Counted from the first letter of the stretch, positions 1 to 8,495 are shown. The stretch: 57,344 nt of DNA from Pseudanabaena sp. Salubria-1 (GCA_023336205.1 JALQCR010000041.1:1-57344); one strand, 5' to 3'. Translations and numbers: made by a program. The notes: generated by a model not told the origin, from the sequence alone.

Positions 1-64
1 TTTAAAAAAAAAAAAAAAAACAAAAATTTGGGGGGGGCCCCCCCCCCCCCCCCCAAACCAATTC
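1..64. other. Low-complexity homopolymer block, probable assembly artefact
   Basis: Runs of A, then G, then C with no coding character. The same pattern of A/T run next to G/C run recurs at about 33554-33628, 46111-46233 and 57252-57344. This looks like sequencing dropout or a contig end rather than genomic sequence. Confidence 0.7.
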
Positions 65-96
65 TTGGGTTTTATGTCCTAGTAAACTTGGCGACA

Positions 97-166
97 GCTA
101 TGGATGGTGCGTGCTAGTCCAAAAACTTTGCCATACCAAGAATTTCTTCCACATAACGCCAGTTAT
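97..166. repeat. Degenerate 70-bp repeat, copy 1
   Basis: About 70 bp alignable by eye with 29198-29267. Both copies share a TGGAYGGTGCGTGC core near the left end and end in CAGTTAT. Neither copy lies in a gene. It looks like a decayed dispersed repeat of unknown function. Confidence 0.45.
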
Positions 167-187
167 CTAAATAGTTTTAGAAATTAC

Positions 188-245
188 CGCTCAAACCCCA
201 ACAAAGAAAATTTTTTTAAAAATTTTCTTTGTTGGGGTTTGAGCG
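188..245. repeat. 58-bp perfect palindrome, 28-bp arms
   Basis: The arms 188-215 and 218-245 are exact reverse complements separated by two bases. It lies 294 bp upstream of cpeC and may terminate an upstream transcript that is not in the window. A short ORF reading through it is spurious. Confidence 0.85.
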
Positions 246-367
246 TAAAGCCATGTAATCAACAAGGAAGAGTCAATGTATCGCAACGATTTTTCCTTGA
301 TTTGAACGAATTTGATTGTGTAAATCTTGTGCAAAACCAATCAAAATTCACAAATCTTGATAATTAA

Positions 368-539
368 GGTTACGTACTTATACGAAAATCGATTATAGCA
401 AAGCGTATAAATCAATACGCTTGTCACCTTAACCATTTAGAGGCTCAAGTAAGCATTATTTGCTTAGGCTAGCTTCTGAAATGCCCAATTCATAAACACT
501 TTTATTAAATCCTTTCTTTAAATCAGGAGATATTGTGTA
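368..539 (+). promoter_or_regulatory. Probable cpe operon control region
   Basis: Non-coding leader of cpeC. It has a small inverted repeat at 401-422 (8-bp arms AAGCGTAT/ATACGCTT) and another at about 452-468 (TAAGCA/TGCTTA). An AGGAG Shine-Dalgarno sits just before the ATG at 540. Homologous operons are induced by green light; no specific promoter or CCA box could be assigned by eye. Confidence 0.5.
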
Positions 540-1400
540 ATGCCTTTTGGACCAGCTTCACGATTAGGTGTCAGCCTGTTTGATGAAACTCCTCCCATTG
601 AATCGGTACTCGGTCAATCTTCAGCAGAAGCCGAAACGATTATTCTTGCGGTATATCGTCAAGTACTAGGCAATGCCTATGTAATGGAAAGTGAAAGACT
701 CGCCGTTCCTGAATCCCAATTCAAGCGCGGTGAATTGAGCGTCCGTGAATTTGTTAGAGCAGTTGCCAAATCTGATCTATATATGACACGGTTCTTCTCT
801 AGCTGCCCTCGCTATCGTGCGATCGAGCTTAACTTCCGCCATCTCCTAGGTCGCCCACCAGTAGACCTCGAAGAAATGCGCGGACACAGCACAACTCTTG
901 ACACCAAAGGATTTGCTGCTGATATCGACACCTACATTGATAGTGATGAGTACCAAAATACCTTTGGCGAAAACTTCGTTCCTTATATCCGTGGCTATAA
1001 GACCGAAGCTTGTCAGAGTATGGTGCAGTTTACGCATACTTTTGAATTGGTGCGCGGCGCATCTAGCAGCAGCCTCAAGGGCGATCTGTCAGGAATTACA
1101 CCCAAGCTTAATTCATTGGTGATTAACCCAACTGCTACTGCTGTCATTTCACCTTCTGGCAATGGTGCAACCTTCCGTAATCCTGCTGATGCACCTTTGA
1201 CCCGTCGTGGTTCATTTGGTACTCCTAACAGCAAGGTTTACCGTATTGAAGTCACTGGCTACCGTGCTAAGTCTGTCAATAGCATTTCCAAGTTCCGTCG
1301 TAGCAACAAAGTTTATTTGGTGGCTTTCGATCAACTTTCTCAAGAATACCAACGCATCCACCAACAAGGCGGCGTAATTGCCAGTATCACACCTGTGTAA
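540..1400 (+). CDS. cpeC: Phycoerythrin-associated rod linker CpeC
   Basis: Linker polypeptide of phycobilisome rods, placed between phycoerythrin hexamers on the cytoplasmic face of thylakoids. The 286 residues contain a PBS-linker domain (about 20-150, with VYRQVLGNAYVMESERL and ELNFRHLLGRPP) and a C-terminal CpcD-like domain (about 230-284, ending GGVIASITPV). The start MPFGPASRLGVSLFDETPP is typical of CpeC proteins, and length fits the family (about 285). A strong AGGAG site precedes the ATG. It is the first gene of the cpe operon. A related rod linker such as CpcC is less likely because of the N-terminus and because cpeS, cpeT and cpeR follow. Confidence 0.9.
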   Translation: MPFGPASRLGVSLFDETPPIESVLGQSSAEAETIILAVYRQVLGNAYVMESERLAVPESQFKRGELSVREFVRAVAKSDLYMTRFFSSCPRYRAIELNFRHLLGRPPVDLEEMRGHSTTLDTKGFAADIDTYIDSDEYQNTFGENFVPYIRGYKTEACQSMVQFTHTFELVRGASSSSLKGDLSGITPKLNSLVINPTATAVISPSGNGATFRNPADAPLTRRGSFGTPNSKVYRIEVTGYRAKSVNSISKFRRSNKVYLVAFDQLSQEYQRIHQQGGVIASITPV

Positions 1401-1410
1401 TTGGTATTAA

Positions 1411-1444
1411 TTGAATAGTTAACGTAAAAGCGTTAACTATTCAA
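1411..1444 (+). terminator. Hairpin between cpeC and cpeD
   Basis: 14-bp perfect arms (1411-1424 and 1431-1444) with a 6-nt loop, 10 bp after the cpeC stop. No strong U-tract follows, so it may protect the cpeC mRNA end or cause partial termination rather than a full stop. Confidence 0.6.
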
Positions 1445-1536
1445 CATTTGATTAAAAACTTTTTTTCAGAAGGATTAGAGATGCTTTGCCTCACTAATTC
1501 TGAATCCTAATATCAACTTATTTAAAAGGAGATTTT

Positions 1537-2286
1537 ATGACAACTTTAACAGCTATCGAATTGTGGCCAAATAGCAGCTTGGAAGATGTCCAAACTGTTA
1601 TTCGTGCAGTTTATAAACAAGTTTTGGGCAATCCGCATGTTATGGAAAGTGAGCGCTTGACATCAGCAGAGTCCAAGCTCGCCGATCGCTCGATCACCGT
1701 GCGTGAGTTTGTACGCGCAGTTGCGAAATCTGACTTTTATCGCGATCGCTACTTCACCTCCTGTGCTCCATATCGATTTGTGGAACTCAACTTTATGCAT
1801 CTTTTGGGTCGTGCTCCTCAAGATCAGACTGAAGTTTCGGCACATATCGTTCGGACCGTAGCTGAAGGCTATGACGCAGAAATCGACTCCTATGTCGATA
1901 GCGATGAGTATCAAACTGCCTTTGGTGAAAACGTTGTACCTTACAATCGCGGCACAAGCAGCGCTAGTAATGCCAAGCAAATTGGCTACAATCGCATGTT
2001 TGCCCTCGATCGCGGCGCAGCTCAAGTCGATAGCTCTATCCAAGCATCACAGCTTGTATATGCAGTCGCCACCAATAGCACCAGTGTCATTAAGCCTTCG
2101 ACCTCAACCGTCATTGGTTCTGGCACAGAGAAGCGCTTCAAGATTTTGGTGTCTGGTTCAAAATTCGATACTCGTCGTCGCGTCAGCAGATCCGAGTACA
2201 TCGTTTCGGCGAGCAAGATGACTCCCCAAATCCAACGAATTAACCGCACTTCTGGCAAGATCGTTAGCATTACCGAAGTTGCCTAA
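1537..2286 (+). CDS. cpeD: Phycoerythrin-associated rod linker CpeD
   Basis: Second rod linker of the operon, 249 residues, the usual CpeD length. The PBS-linker domain spans about 15-145 (VYKQVLGNPHVMESERL, ELNFMHLLGRAP). A shorter CpcD-like domain follows at about 195-248 (KRFKILVSGS...GKIVSITEVA). It would attach a more distal phycoerythrin hexamer to the rod. An AAGGAGA ribosome site lies before the ATG. It follows cpeC by 136 bp on the same strand. CpeD rather than CpeE is chosen from length and gene order only. Confidence 0.85.
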   Translation: MTTLTAIELWPNSSLEDVQTVIRAVYKQVLGNPHVMESERLTSAESKLADRSITVREFVRAVAKSDFYRDRYFTSCAPYRFVELNFMHLLGRAPQDQTEVSAHIVRTVAEGYDAEIDSYVDSDEYQTAFGENVVPYNRGTSSASNAKQIGYNRMFALDRGAAQVDSSIQASQLVYAVATNSTSVIKPSTSTVIGSGTEKRFKILVSGSKFDTRRRVSRSEYIVSASKMTPQIQRINRTSGKIVSITEVA

Positions 2287-2410
2287 TTGCGACCTAATTG
2301 TAAAGAGCTTTACAGTGCTAATCAGCAAAGTAAAACTCTTTACATCACACTATAGCGATATTACATGGCAAACGACATATAGTTGCGATCGCACTTGTTA
2401 AGTTGCTCAC

Positions 2411-2457
2411 ACGATATTTAAAGAAAGATTGTTAAGTAATCTTTCTTTAAATATCGT
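2411..2457 (+). terminator. Strong hairpin downstream of cpeD
   Basis: 20-bp perfect arms (2411-2430, 2438-2457) with a 7-nt loop in the 281-bp gap between cpeD and the next linker-like gene. It probably terminates part of the transcripts, so that linkers are made in excess over the lyases and regulator downstream. Confidence 0.7.
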
Positions 2458-2567
2458 TGGTTTAATGAACTTGTTCATAGAGACATCTTTGCGGAATACT
2501 TATATAGATTATTTAAATAATTTTTTGATGGGCGATCGCATTTTTATGATCGCTAGGATGAGTTGAT

Positions 2568-3455
2568 ATGAAAAGTTTAGACATTAATACCGCCAGCCCA
2601 AGCTTAAGTGCCTACAACAGTAGCTACTTCTTGATTGAATTTATAGGTGGTAATTTTACGGAAAGACTTCAAGGCTCTACAACTCATACAGTTGTTGTCC
2701 CTTACAGTTCACTTTCTAGAAAACTCCAAACAATCCAGCGACTTGGCTGCAAGATTATTAATGTATCTATTCGCCATAATCAGCCTGAAGTATTTAAGGT
2801 CAATCCTGAAAATACTGCTCCTGAGAATGCTACTCCTGAAATAATTAGTGAGTTCATTCTAGAAGCTCATCACGAAACCTCATCAAATAAATCTGTTGAA
2901 CAATCTATTACTCAAACCCAAGAGAGTAAAGTTGTGGAGGTTGCTGAAATAGCCTCAGTAACATTTCCTGAAGTCACTCTTCCGCTCATCGTTGAAACTG
3001 CTCACAAAGAAGTTTCTGTCCTTAATTCAGAAAACATCTCAGAAGCACCACAGGTAGCTGCTCCCAAAAAGACAAAAGCCACCTCTGAGTCAACGACTAG
3101 TTCCAAAAAGACAAAAGCCTCTACTAAAGCTAGTCAAGGAATTAGTAAGCAGGATAGCAATCCTAAAGTTCAAGAACCAATTGTGATCACTGAAACAACT
3201 ACTGTGTCTGAGCAAGTTTTAGTGTCTAAGCCAGAAATCGCTGTCGAGATAATCAGTGAAATTATTCCTGATGCAAGCCCTAATTCTATATCTGAAGAGA
3301 TTTTGTCAATTCTTCCCCAAACCGAAGCTCAAGAAGCGATCGCCCCTTTGGTAAAGGCAAAAGCTCCCAGAAATTTGAGTAAATCAGGACATGGGTTTAA
3401 TAAATCCAAAAGTGAGGCCAAATCACCCAGATCGCCAAAACAACCAAAAAGTTAA
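2568..3455 (+). CDS. CpcD-domain protein with long disordered tail, in the cpeE position
   Basis: 295 residues. The N-terminal part (about 19-68) is a clear CpcD-like domain: FLIEFIGGNF, VVVPYSSLSRKLQTIQRLG, CKIINVSI. There is no PBS-linker domain at all. From residue 70 on the protein is Ser/Thr/Glu-rich and probably disordered, with a repeated KKTKA motif (about 168 and 179). It ends in a strongly basic tail of about 35 residues. In cpeCDESTR operons this position is occupied by the linker cpeE. The CpcD domain suggests a rod-cap or small rod linker; the tail could tether something, but its partner is unknown. The stop codon overlaps the cpeS start by one base (TAATG), so translation is probably coupled. 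Function beyond rod association is inference. Confidence 0.8.
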   Translation: MKSLDINTASPSLSAYNSSYFLIEFIGGNFTERLQGSTTHTVVVPYSSLSRKLQTIQRLGCKIINVSIRHNQPEVFKVNPENTAPENATPEIISEFILEAHHETSSNKSVEQSITQTQESKVVEVAEIASVTFPEVTLPLIVETAHKEVSVLNSENISEAPQVAAPKKTKATSESTTSSKKTKASTKASQGISKQDSNPKVQEPIVITETTTVSEQVLVSKPEIAVEIISEIIPDASPNSISEEILSILPQTEAQEAIAPLVKAKAPRNLSKSGHGFNKSKSEAKSPRSPKQPKS

Positions 3456-3988
3456 TGAATATTAAGGAATTTGTAGAAGGTTCGATAGGACAATGGCGAT
3501 CGCAACGCAGCGCTCATCATCTGGCCTTCGGACATTTTGAAGCCGTCCAATCTGAGATTGATATTACTTCTCTCTCAATTGATGCGCCAGAAGTGATTGA
3601 CCTTTGCAAAGCTAATGATGTCGATCCGCAAACCGCTGTATCACCTTTTCGGATGGCTTGGGAAGGGCAATCTGATTGGGAAGATAGCGAAGCGGTTAAA
3701 GGTAATTGCGTTTTGATACCTATTCCCGATCGCGATCGTCCAAATTGCGGAAAACTCTTACGGGAACGCGGATATGCTGAAGAAATGCCTGCTATTGGTG
3801 AATATAGTTTCACCGATGATGGCACGTTTGTATTGATCACATCCTATGATCGCGCCGCCGCTGAGGAGAAAATCTGGTTTGTTAATCCAAATCTGCGTTG
3901 TCGGGTGTCATTGATTAAAACTAATACAGGCACTGGTGTGATCACTGCTTCCTTCTCTTCAGAAATTCGTCAAACACCCAAAAATTAG
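3455..3988 (+). CDS. cpeS: Phycobiliprotein lyase CpeS
   Basis: CpeS-family lyase, a ten-stranded lipocalin-like protein that attaches phycobilin to a beta or alpha subunit cysteine (phycoerythrobilin on phycoerythrin in characterised CpeS). The 177 residues contain the family signature at the N-terminus (GSIGQWRSQRSAHHLAF), the central LIPIPDRDRP segment and the DRAAAEEKIWFVNPNLRCR segment. Length is normal. Its ATG overlaps the stop of the tailed CpcD-domain gene. Position between linkers and cpeT/cpeR supports phycoerythrin chromophorylation. Exact subunit and site specificity cannot be read from sequence. Confidence 0.93.
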   Translation: MNIKEFVEGSIGQWRSQRSAHHLAFGHFEAVQSEIDITSLSIDAPEVIDLCKANDVDPQTAVSPFRMAWEGQSDWEDSEAVKGNCVLIPIPDRDRPNCGKLLRERGYAEEMPAIGEYSFTDDGTFVLITSYDRAAAEEKIWFVNPNLRCRVSLIKTNTGTGVITASFSSEIRQTPKN

Positions 3989-4218
3989 AATAGATCTTGC
4001 AATGTATTGTCGATTTTGAAGTCGGGTATTTATGCAATGTAATTGTGTTGTGGGCGCTTTGCGCACCCGACGCAATTACTCAAAAATTACTTTGCAGCAA
4101 TACCTAAGAATCTATTTACTGCAATTTGCTTTCAACTCCACCACAAATAGAATATAAAGCGCATTGCAGGGCTTCGCCCTGTGACACTTTTTGTGGCGCG
4201 TTTGCTTGAACACTGCTG

Positions 4219-4346
4219 TAAGAATTACTTTCGATTCCCTCAAGTCCTCTTTTTGGTAAAAGGGGGAGAATTTAATAGCTTCGTCTTCTACAAAGGTTTA
4301 TTGAGGGGAATCTCATAGAGCTTTTAGCGCCAGAAAGTAATTCTTA
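4219..4346. repeat. MITE-like element between cpeS and cpeT
   Basis: The 393-bp gap 3989-4381 has no gene. Its second half is a 128-bp unit with 14-bp perfect terminal inverted repeats (TAAGAATTACTTTC at 4219-4232 and its complement at 4333-4346) and further matching inner ends (GATTCCCTCAA / TTGAGGGGAATC). The first half contains short GC-rich hairpins near 4051-4068 and 4169-4180. No ORF is present in the unit. Confidence 0.65.
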
Positions 4347-4381
4347 AATAGTTTCTAAAATCAAAAGATTAATAAATATTT

Positions 4382-5005
4382 ATGAATCTGATAGATAAAT
4401 CTGAAGCAATCTCAAATGATTTGCTTATCCTTGCGCAATGGATGGCAGGCGACTTTAGCAACTATCAGCAAGCCTCGGCTAGTCCTAAGGATTATGCTCA
4501 TATTCATGTGTTTTTTCGTCCCTTGCCTTTTGAGTTTTTCTCAGGGATAGGTCTTTATTCCGAACAGGTCTATGACTATGACCTTTGGACTCCATATCGG
4601 CAAGGTGTGCATCGCCTAGTCGAGTGCGATGATCATATCTATATCGAAAACTTCAGCCTCAAAAATGCCATGTTTTATGCAGGCTCAGGGCGCAATTTAG
4701 ATATTCTCAAAACTATCTCAACTGATGCAATTGAGCGACGCTATAACTGCTCAATGGTATTTAAACGAGATGGCGATCGCTTTATCGGCGGAGTTGAGGG
4801 GAATAGCTGTTTCATTGAGAAGAATGGCTGTCAAACCTATCTCGATAGCTATGTCGAAGTTACGGAAACAACTTGGTTAAGTCTTGATAAAGGCTTAGAT
4901 GTTAATACCCACAAGCAAGTTTGGGGTTCCACTACTGGTCCACTAAGATTTAAAAAAAGGGAGAGCTTTGCCAATGAAGTCCCAACTATCTTCCAAACTT
5001 CCTGA
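4382..5005 (+). CDS. cpeT: CpeT-type chromophore lyase
   Basis: CpcT/CpeT-family bilin lyase; characterised members attach bilin to Cys-153/165-type sites of beta phycobiliproteins. The 207 residues show the family features: LAQWMAGDFSNYQQA near the N-terminus, HIHVFFRPLPFEFF, the YDLWTPYRQGVHRL segment, and ERRYNCSMVFKRDGDRFIGG. Length matches the family (about 200). It lies 393 bp after cpeS across a MITE-like element and overlaps the start of cpeR, as in other cpeSTR clusters. CpcT versus CpeT is decided by context only. Confidence 0.92.
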   Translation: MNLIDKSEAISNDLLILAQWMAGDFSNYQQASASPKDYAHIHVFFRPLPFEFFSGIGLYSEQVYDYDLWTPYRQGVHRLVECDDHIYIENFSLKNAMFYAGSGRNLDILKTISTDAIERRYNCSMVFKRDGDRFIGGVEGNSCFIEKNGCQTYLDSYVEVTETTWLSLDKGLDVNTHKQVWGSTTGPLRFKKRESFANEVPTIFQTS

Positions 5006-5339
5006 AATCCAATTAGAGTCAAGTGAAGCCAAAATGCTGCCACCAGAAGCTCAAAAGAAAATGCAATGCTGGATTCGCAGCAGACATTTAATTTGTTCGG
5101 GTAATTTTTTTGTGTTTGAAAGTGTTGACTATAGCGCTATTGAACGTTTTGGAGAGTCTGTTTCCGCTTTGGGAGGAACTGTAATATCTGTCGAGCCTGT
5201 CGATAAGATTTGGATGGGCGATCACCGCCAAGTCATTCTCTACCGTTCCAAAGCTAGTTTGCATACTCCTCATCACCAATTGAAGCAATATTGGATTAAG
5301 TATGGGAATTTTCGGACTAGATTTGATGATCAAGCCTAA
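4974..5339 (+). CDS. cpeR: Phycoerythrin operon activator CpeR
   Basis: Small activator required for cpeBA and bilin-synthesis expression in chromatically adapting cyanobacteria. The core is highly characteristic: WIRSRHLICSGNFFVFE, ALGGTVISVEPVDKIWMGD, HRQVILYRSKASLHTPHH and QLKQYWIKYGNFRTRFD. The ATG at 4974 has a GGGAGAG site about 8 bases upstream and gives 121 residues, overlapping cpeT by 32 nt. A second ATG at 5034 (MLPPEAQKKM) gives about 101 residues and resembles the usual family start. Either is possible. The gene closes the operon and is followed by a strong bidirectional terminator. Confidence 0.92.
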   Translation: MKSQLSSKLPEIQLESSEAKMLPPEAQKKMQCWIRSRHLICSGNFFVFESVDYSAIERFGESVSALGGTVISVEPVDKIWMGDHRQVILYRSKASLHTPHHQLKQYWIKYGNFRTRFDDQA

Positions 5340-5393
5340 AGCAAAAAAAGAATTGCAGCACTTAGCGCCGCAATTCTTTTTTTGCTTTAGGCT
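5333..5393. terminator. Bidirectional terminator shared by cpeR and gcvP
   Basis: 24-bp perfect arms (5333-5356, 5370-5393) around a 13-nt loop. The arms include the cpeR stop codon and reach into the convergent gcvP stop codon. An A-run in one arm and a T-run in the other make it an intrinsic terminator in both directions. Confidence 0.9.
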
Positions 5394-8300
5394 ATTCGTA
5401 AGCTTCTATCGGTAAACAAGAACAGACGAAATTGCGATCGCCAAACGCATTATCGATGCGTCCCACACTCGTCCAGAACTTATGCTCCTTGAGCCAAGGT
5501 GCAGGATAGGCTGCTTGAGTGCGGGTATAGGCATGAGACCAATCATCAGCTAATAGAGTCTCCGCAGTGTGGGGAGCATTTTTGAGGGGATTATCAAGCT
5601 TGTCCATTGCACCAGTGGCGATCGCATTGACTTCTTCCTTGATAGAAATCATCGCATCACAGAAGCGATCGAGTTCCGCTTTCGATTCGCTCTCCGTTGG
5701 CTCGATCATCATTGTTCCTGCAACTGGCCAAGACATCGTGGGCGCATGGAATCCATAATCCATAAGGCGCTTAGCAACATCATCTACATCGATTCCTGAG
5801 ATCGCTTTGCAATTATGTAAATCAATAATGCATTCATGGGCAACTAAGCCATTTTTGCCCGTATAAAGAATTGGATAATGCGGAGCAAGACGCTGAGCCA
5901 TATAGTTGGCATTCAAAATCGCTACTTCGGTAGCAAGTTTTAAACCCTTCGCTCCCATCAGTGCAATATAAACCCATGAAATCGTGAGAATACTAGCACT
6001 TCCCCAAGGAGCTGCCGAAATTGTAGTTTGTTCAGGCTCTCCATTAAAAGGATGTTTAGGTAAAAAGGGAACTAACTGCGGTGCAACACAAATTGGTCCC
6101 ATCCCAGGACCTCCTCCACCATGGGGAATGCAGAATGTCTTGTGCAGATTCAGATGACATACATCTGCACCAATATCCCCTGGACGGCAGAGTCCAACTT
6201 GGGCATTCATATTTGCGCCATCCATATACACCTGTCCACCGTAGTAGTGAATGATGTCACAAATATCCTTAATTGATTCTTCAAACACTCCATGTGTAGA
6301 AGGATAGGTAACCATCAGGGCCGCAAGTTCATGCTGATGTTTTTCAGCTTTCGACTTAAGATCGTTTACATCAATATTTCCTTCATTGTCGCAATTTACG
6401 GTAACGACTTTCATCCCAGCCATGACAGCACTCGCGGGATTTGTACCATGTGCCGAAGTGGGAATCAGACAAATGTGACGATTAGTTTGACCGCGATGTA
6501 GATGATATTCGCGAATGGTTAATAAACCTGAATATTCTCCTTGAGAACCTGCATTTGGTTGTAGCGATACACCAGCAAAACCTGTAATTTCGGCAAGCCA
6601 AGCTTCCAATTGTCCAAATAGAACTTGATAGCCTTGGGTTTGTTCTAATGGCACAAAGGGATGAATATTGCCAAATTCAGCCCAAGTGACAGGAAGCATT
6701 TCCGAAGTTGCGTTGAGCTTCATTGTGCAGGAACCAAGGGGAATCATCGAGGTAGTCAGCGATAGATCTTTAGCTTGGAGACGATATATATAGCGCAGTA
6801 GTTCTGATTCGGAATGGTAGGAATTAAATACGGGATGGGTGAGATAGGGTGAATTACGAATTATGGAATTGGGAATTACGAATTGAGAATCAGGAATTCG
6901 TAATTCGTAATTCGTAATTTCTAATTTGTCTACAGATAATATAGCAATTAGATCAAGTAAATCTTGCTTAGAGACGGTTTCATCGAGACTAATTGCGATC
7001 GCATTATCTGCTAAGTACCTTAAATTAATTTGTTTGGTGGCGGCTCTAGATTTAATCTCATCGCTAGAGATTCCCTTTAACTCAATGCGAATTGTATCGA
7101 AGAAAGCTTGATGTGTAAGCGTATGACCTAAATCCTCTAGGGATTTAGCAAGCGTCGCGGTTAGGAGATTTACTCGCTGAGCAATGCGCTTTAATCCTTC
7201 TGCACCGTGATAAACGGCATACATACTCGCCATGATTGCTAGCAAAACTTGAGCCGTACAAATATTACTAGTTGCCTTATCTCGACGGATATGTTGCTCA
7301 CGGGTTTGGAGCGCTAAACGCAGAGCAGGACGACCATGTACATCTTTAGAAACACCGATCATGCGTCCTGGCATTTGGCGTTTGTAAGCTTCCTTAGTTG
7401 CCATGTAAGCGGCATGGGGCCCGCCATAACCAAAGGGAACTCCAAATCTTTGGGCGCTGCCGATCGCAATATCTGCACCAAATTCAGCAGGTGATTTAAT
7501 CAATGTGAGTGCTAATAAATCTGCGGCGACGATCGCTAAACCACCTTGGACATGAATTTGAGCAATTACATCGGTGTAGTCATAAATTGCACCATCGCTA
7601 GCAGGATATTGCAACAGAGCGCCAAAGTAATTTTTGTCAAATTCAAATTCGTCATGTTTAGCAATTACCACTTCAATTCCTAAAGGAATGGCACGGGTTT
7701 TGACAACTGCGATCGTCTGTGGATGACAATCACTGGATACAAAGAACTTGTTCCCCTTGTTCTTAGCAAGTCCTGCCGCCATTGTCATCGCTTCGGCAGC
7801 AGCAGTTCCTTCATCTAAGAGAGAAGCATTAGCAATCTCTAAGCCTGTCAAATCAATAATCATAGTTTGGAAATTGAGCAAGGCTTCCAATCGACCTTGA
7901 GCAATCTCGGCTTGGTAAGGAGTATATTGCGTATACCACCCTGGATTTTCTAAAATATTACGCTGAATAATTGGCGGTGTAATGCAGTTGTAATAGCCAG
8001 TCCCGATGTACGATCGCCAAACTTGGTTTTTCGAGGCGATCGCCTTCAATTCCTGCAACAGTTCATGTTCCCCCCGTGCTTCCCCCAATTGTAATGACTG
8101 CTTAATTCTGATCGCCGCAGGCACGGTCTTGTCAATCATTTCATCAAGAGAATCGCACCCGATCGCCGTGAGCATTTGCTGAATTTCTGAAGAGCTTGCC
8201 CCAATGTGACGACGAACGAAGCTATCAGTTGGTGCAAGTGCATCATCACTGAGGCTAGCTGCTAGATAGTCATTATGTTCAGCATTAGTTGAAAAGGCTG

Positions 8301-8406
8301 GAACCCTCAATTCTTTAGTTTCTGTGGATGTTTCTGTGATCGAAGAATCTTGGGTTGTCACGGTGAGCGAAGGTTCCAACATAGATTTTATAACTTGTGT
8401 AGACAT
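5392..8406 (-). CDS. gcvP: Glycine dehydrogenase (decarboxylating), P protein
   Basis: PLP enzyme of the glycine cleavage system; it decarboxylates glycine and passes the aminomethyl group to the H protein lipoyl arm, which matters in photorespiration. The 1004 residues include the N-terminal FVRRHIG motif, YYNCITPP, the C-terminal half with SYHSESELLRYIYRLQ, and the PLP lysine motif HLNLHKTFCIPHGGGGPGMG (Lys near residue 756). An N-terminal extension of about 50 residues precedes the usual start; ATG at 8382 is an alternative. The linker between the halves (about residues 495-520) carries an in-frame repeat insertion. The gene is convergent with cpeR. Confidence 0.96.
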   Translation of the reverse strand: MSTQVIKSMLEPSLTVTTQDSSITETSTETKELRVPAFSTNAEHNDYLAASLSDDALAPTDSFVRRHIGASSSEIQQMLTAIGCDSLDEMIDKTVPAAIRIKQSLQLGEARGEHELLQELKAIASKNQVWRSYIGTGYYNCITPPIIQRNILENPGWYTQYTPYQAEIAQGRLEALLNFQTMIIDLTGLEIANASLLDEGTAAAEAMTMAAGLAKNKGNKFFVSSDCHPQTIAVVKTRAIPLGIEVVIAKHDEFEFDKNYFGALLQYPASDGAIYDYTDVIAQIHVQGGLAIVAADLLALTLIKSPAEFGADIAIGSAQRFGVPFGYGGPHAAYMATKEAYKRQMPGRMIGVSKDVHGRPALRLALQTREQHIRRDKATSNICTAQVLLAIMASMYAVYHGAEGLKRIAQRVNLLTATLAKSLEDLGHTLTHQAFFDTIRIELKGISSDEIKSRAATKQINLRYLADNAIAISLDETVSKQDLLDLIAILSVDKLEITNYELRIPDSQFVIPNSIIRNSPYLTHPVFNSYHSESELLRYIYRLQAKDLSLTTSMIPLGSCTMKLNATSEMLPVTWAEFGNIHPFVPLEQTQGYQVLFGQLEAWLAEITGFAGVSLQPNAGSQGEYSGLLTIREYHLHRGQTNRHICLIPTSAHGTNPASAVMAGMKVVTVNCDNEGNIDVNDLKSKAEKHQHELAALMVTYPSTHGVFEESIKDICDIIHYYGGQVYMDGANMNAQVGLCRPGDIGADVCHLNLHKTFCIPHGGGGPGMGPICVAPQLVPFLPKHPFNGEPEQTTISAAPWGSASILTISWVYIALMGAKGLKLATEVAILNANYMAQRLAPHYPILYTGKNGLVAHECIIDLHNCKAISGIDVDDVAKRLMDYGFHAPTMSWPVAGTMMIEPTESESKAELDRFCDAMISIKEEVNAIATGAMDKLDNPLKNAPHTAETLLADDWSHAYTRTQAAYPAPWLKEHKFWTSVGRIDNAFGDRNFVCSCLPIEAYE
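6851..6925. repeat. Short tandem repeat inserted in-frame in gcvP
   Basis: Repeated AATTCGT/AATTACG heptad units, most regular at 6893-6920. On the gcvP strand it encodes a segment containing EITNYELRIPDSQF in the linker between the two P-protein halves. The pattern resembles short tandemly repeated sequences known from Nostoc-type genomes. Confidence 0.75.
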
Positions 8407-8495
8407 ACCTATGCTATTACAAATTTATTACAAAGTGTTAAGCATTGCTTTGCCGATATGGCTGACTATGGTTATTGTGCAGCTAAGGAAATGCA

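Noticed and set aside
104..367. 87-codon ORF upstream of cpeC
   Set aside because: It reads through the 58-bp palindrome and has no recognisable protein features.
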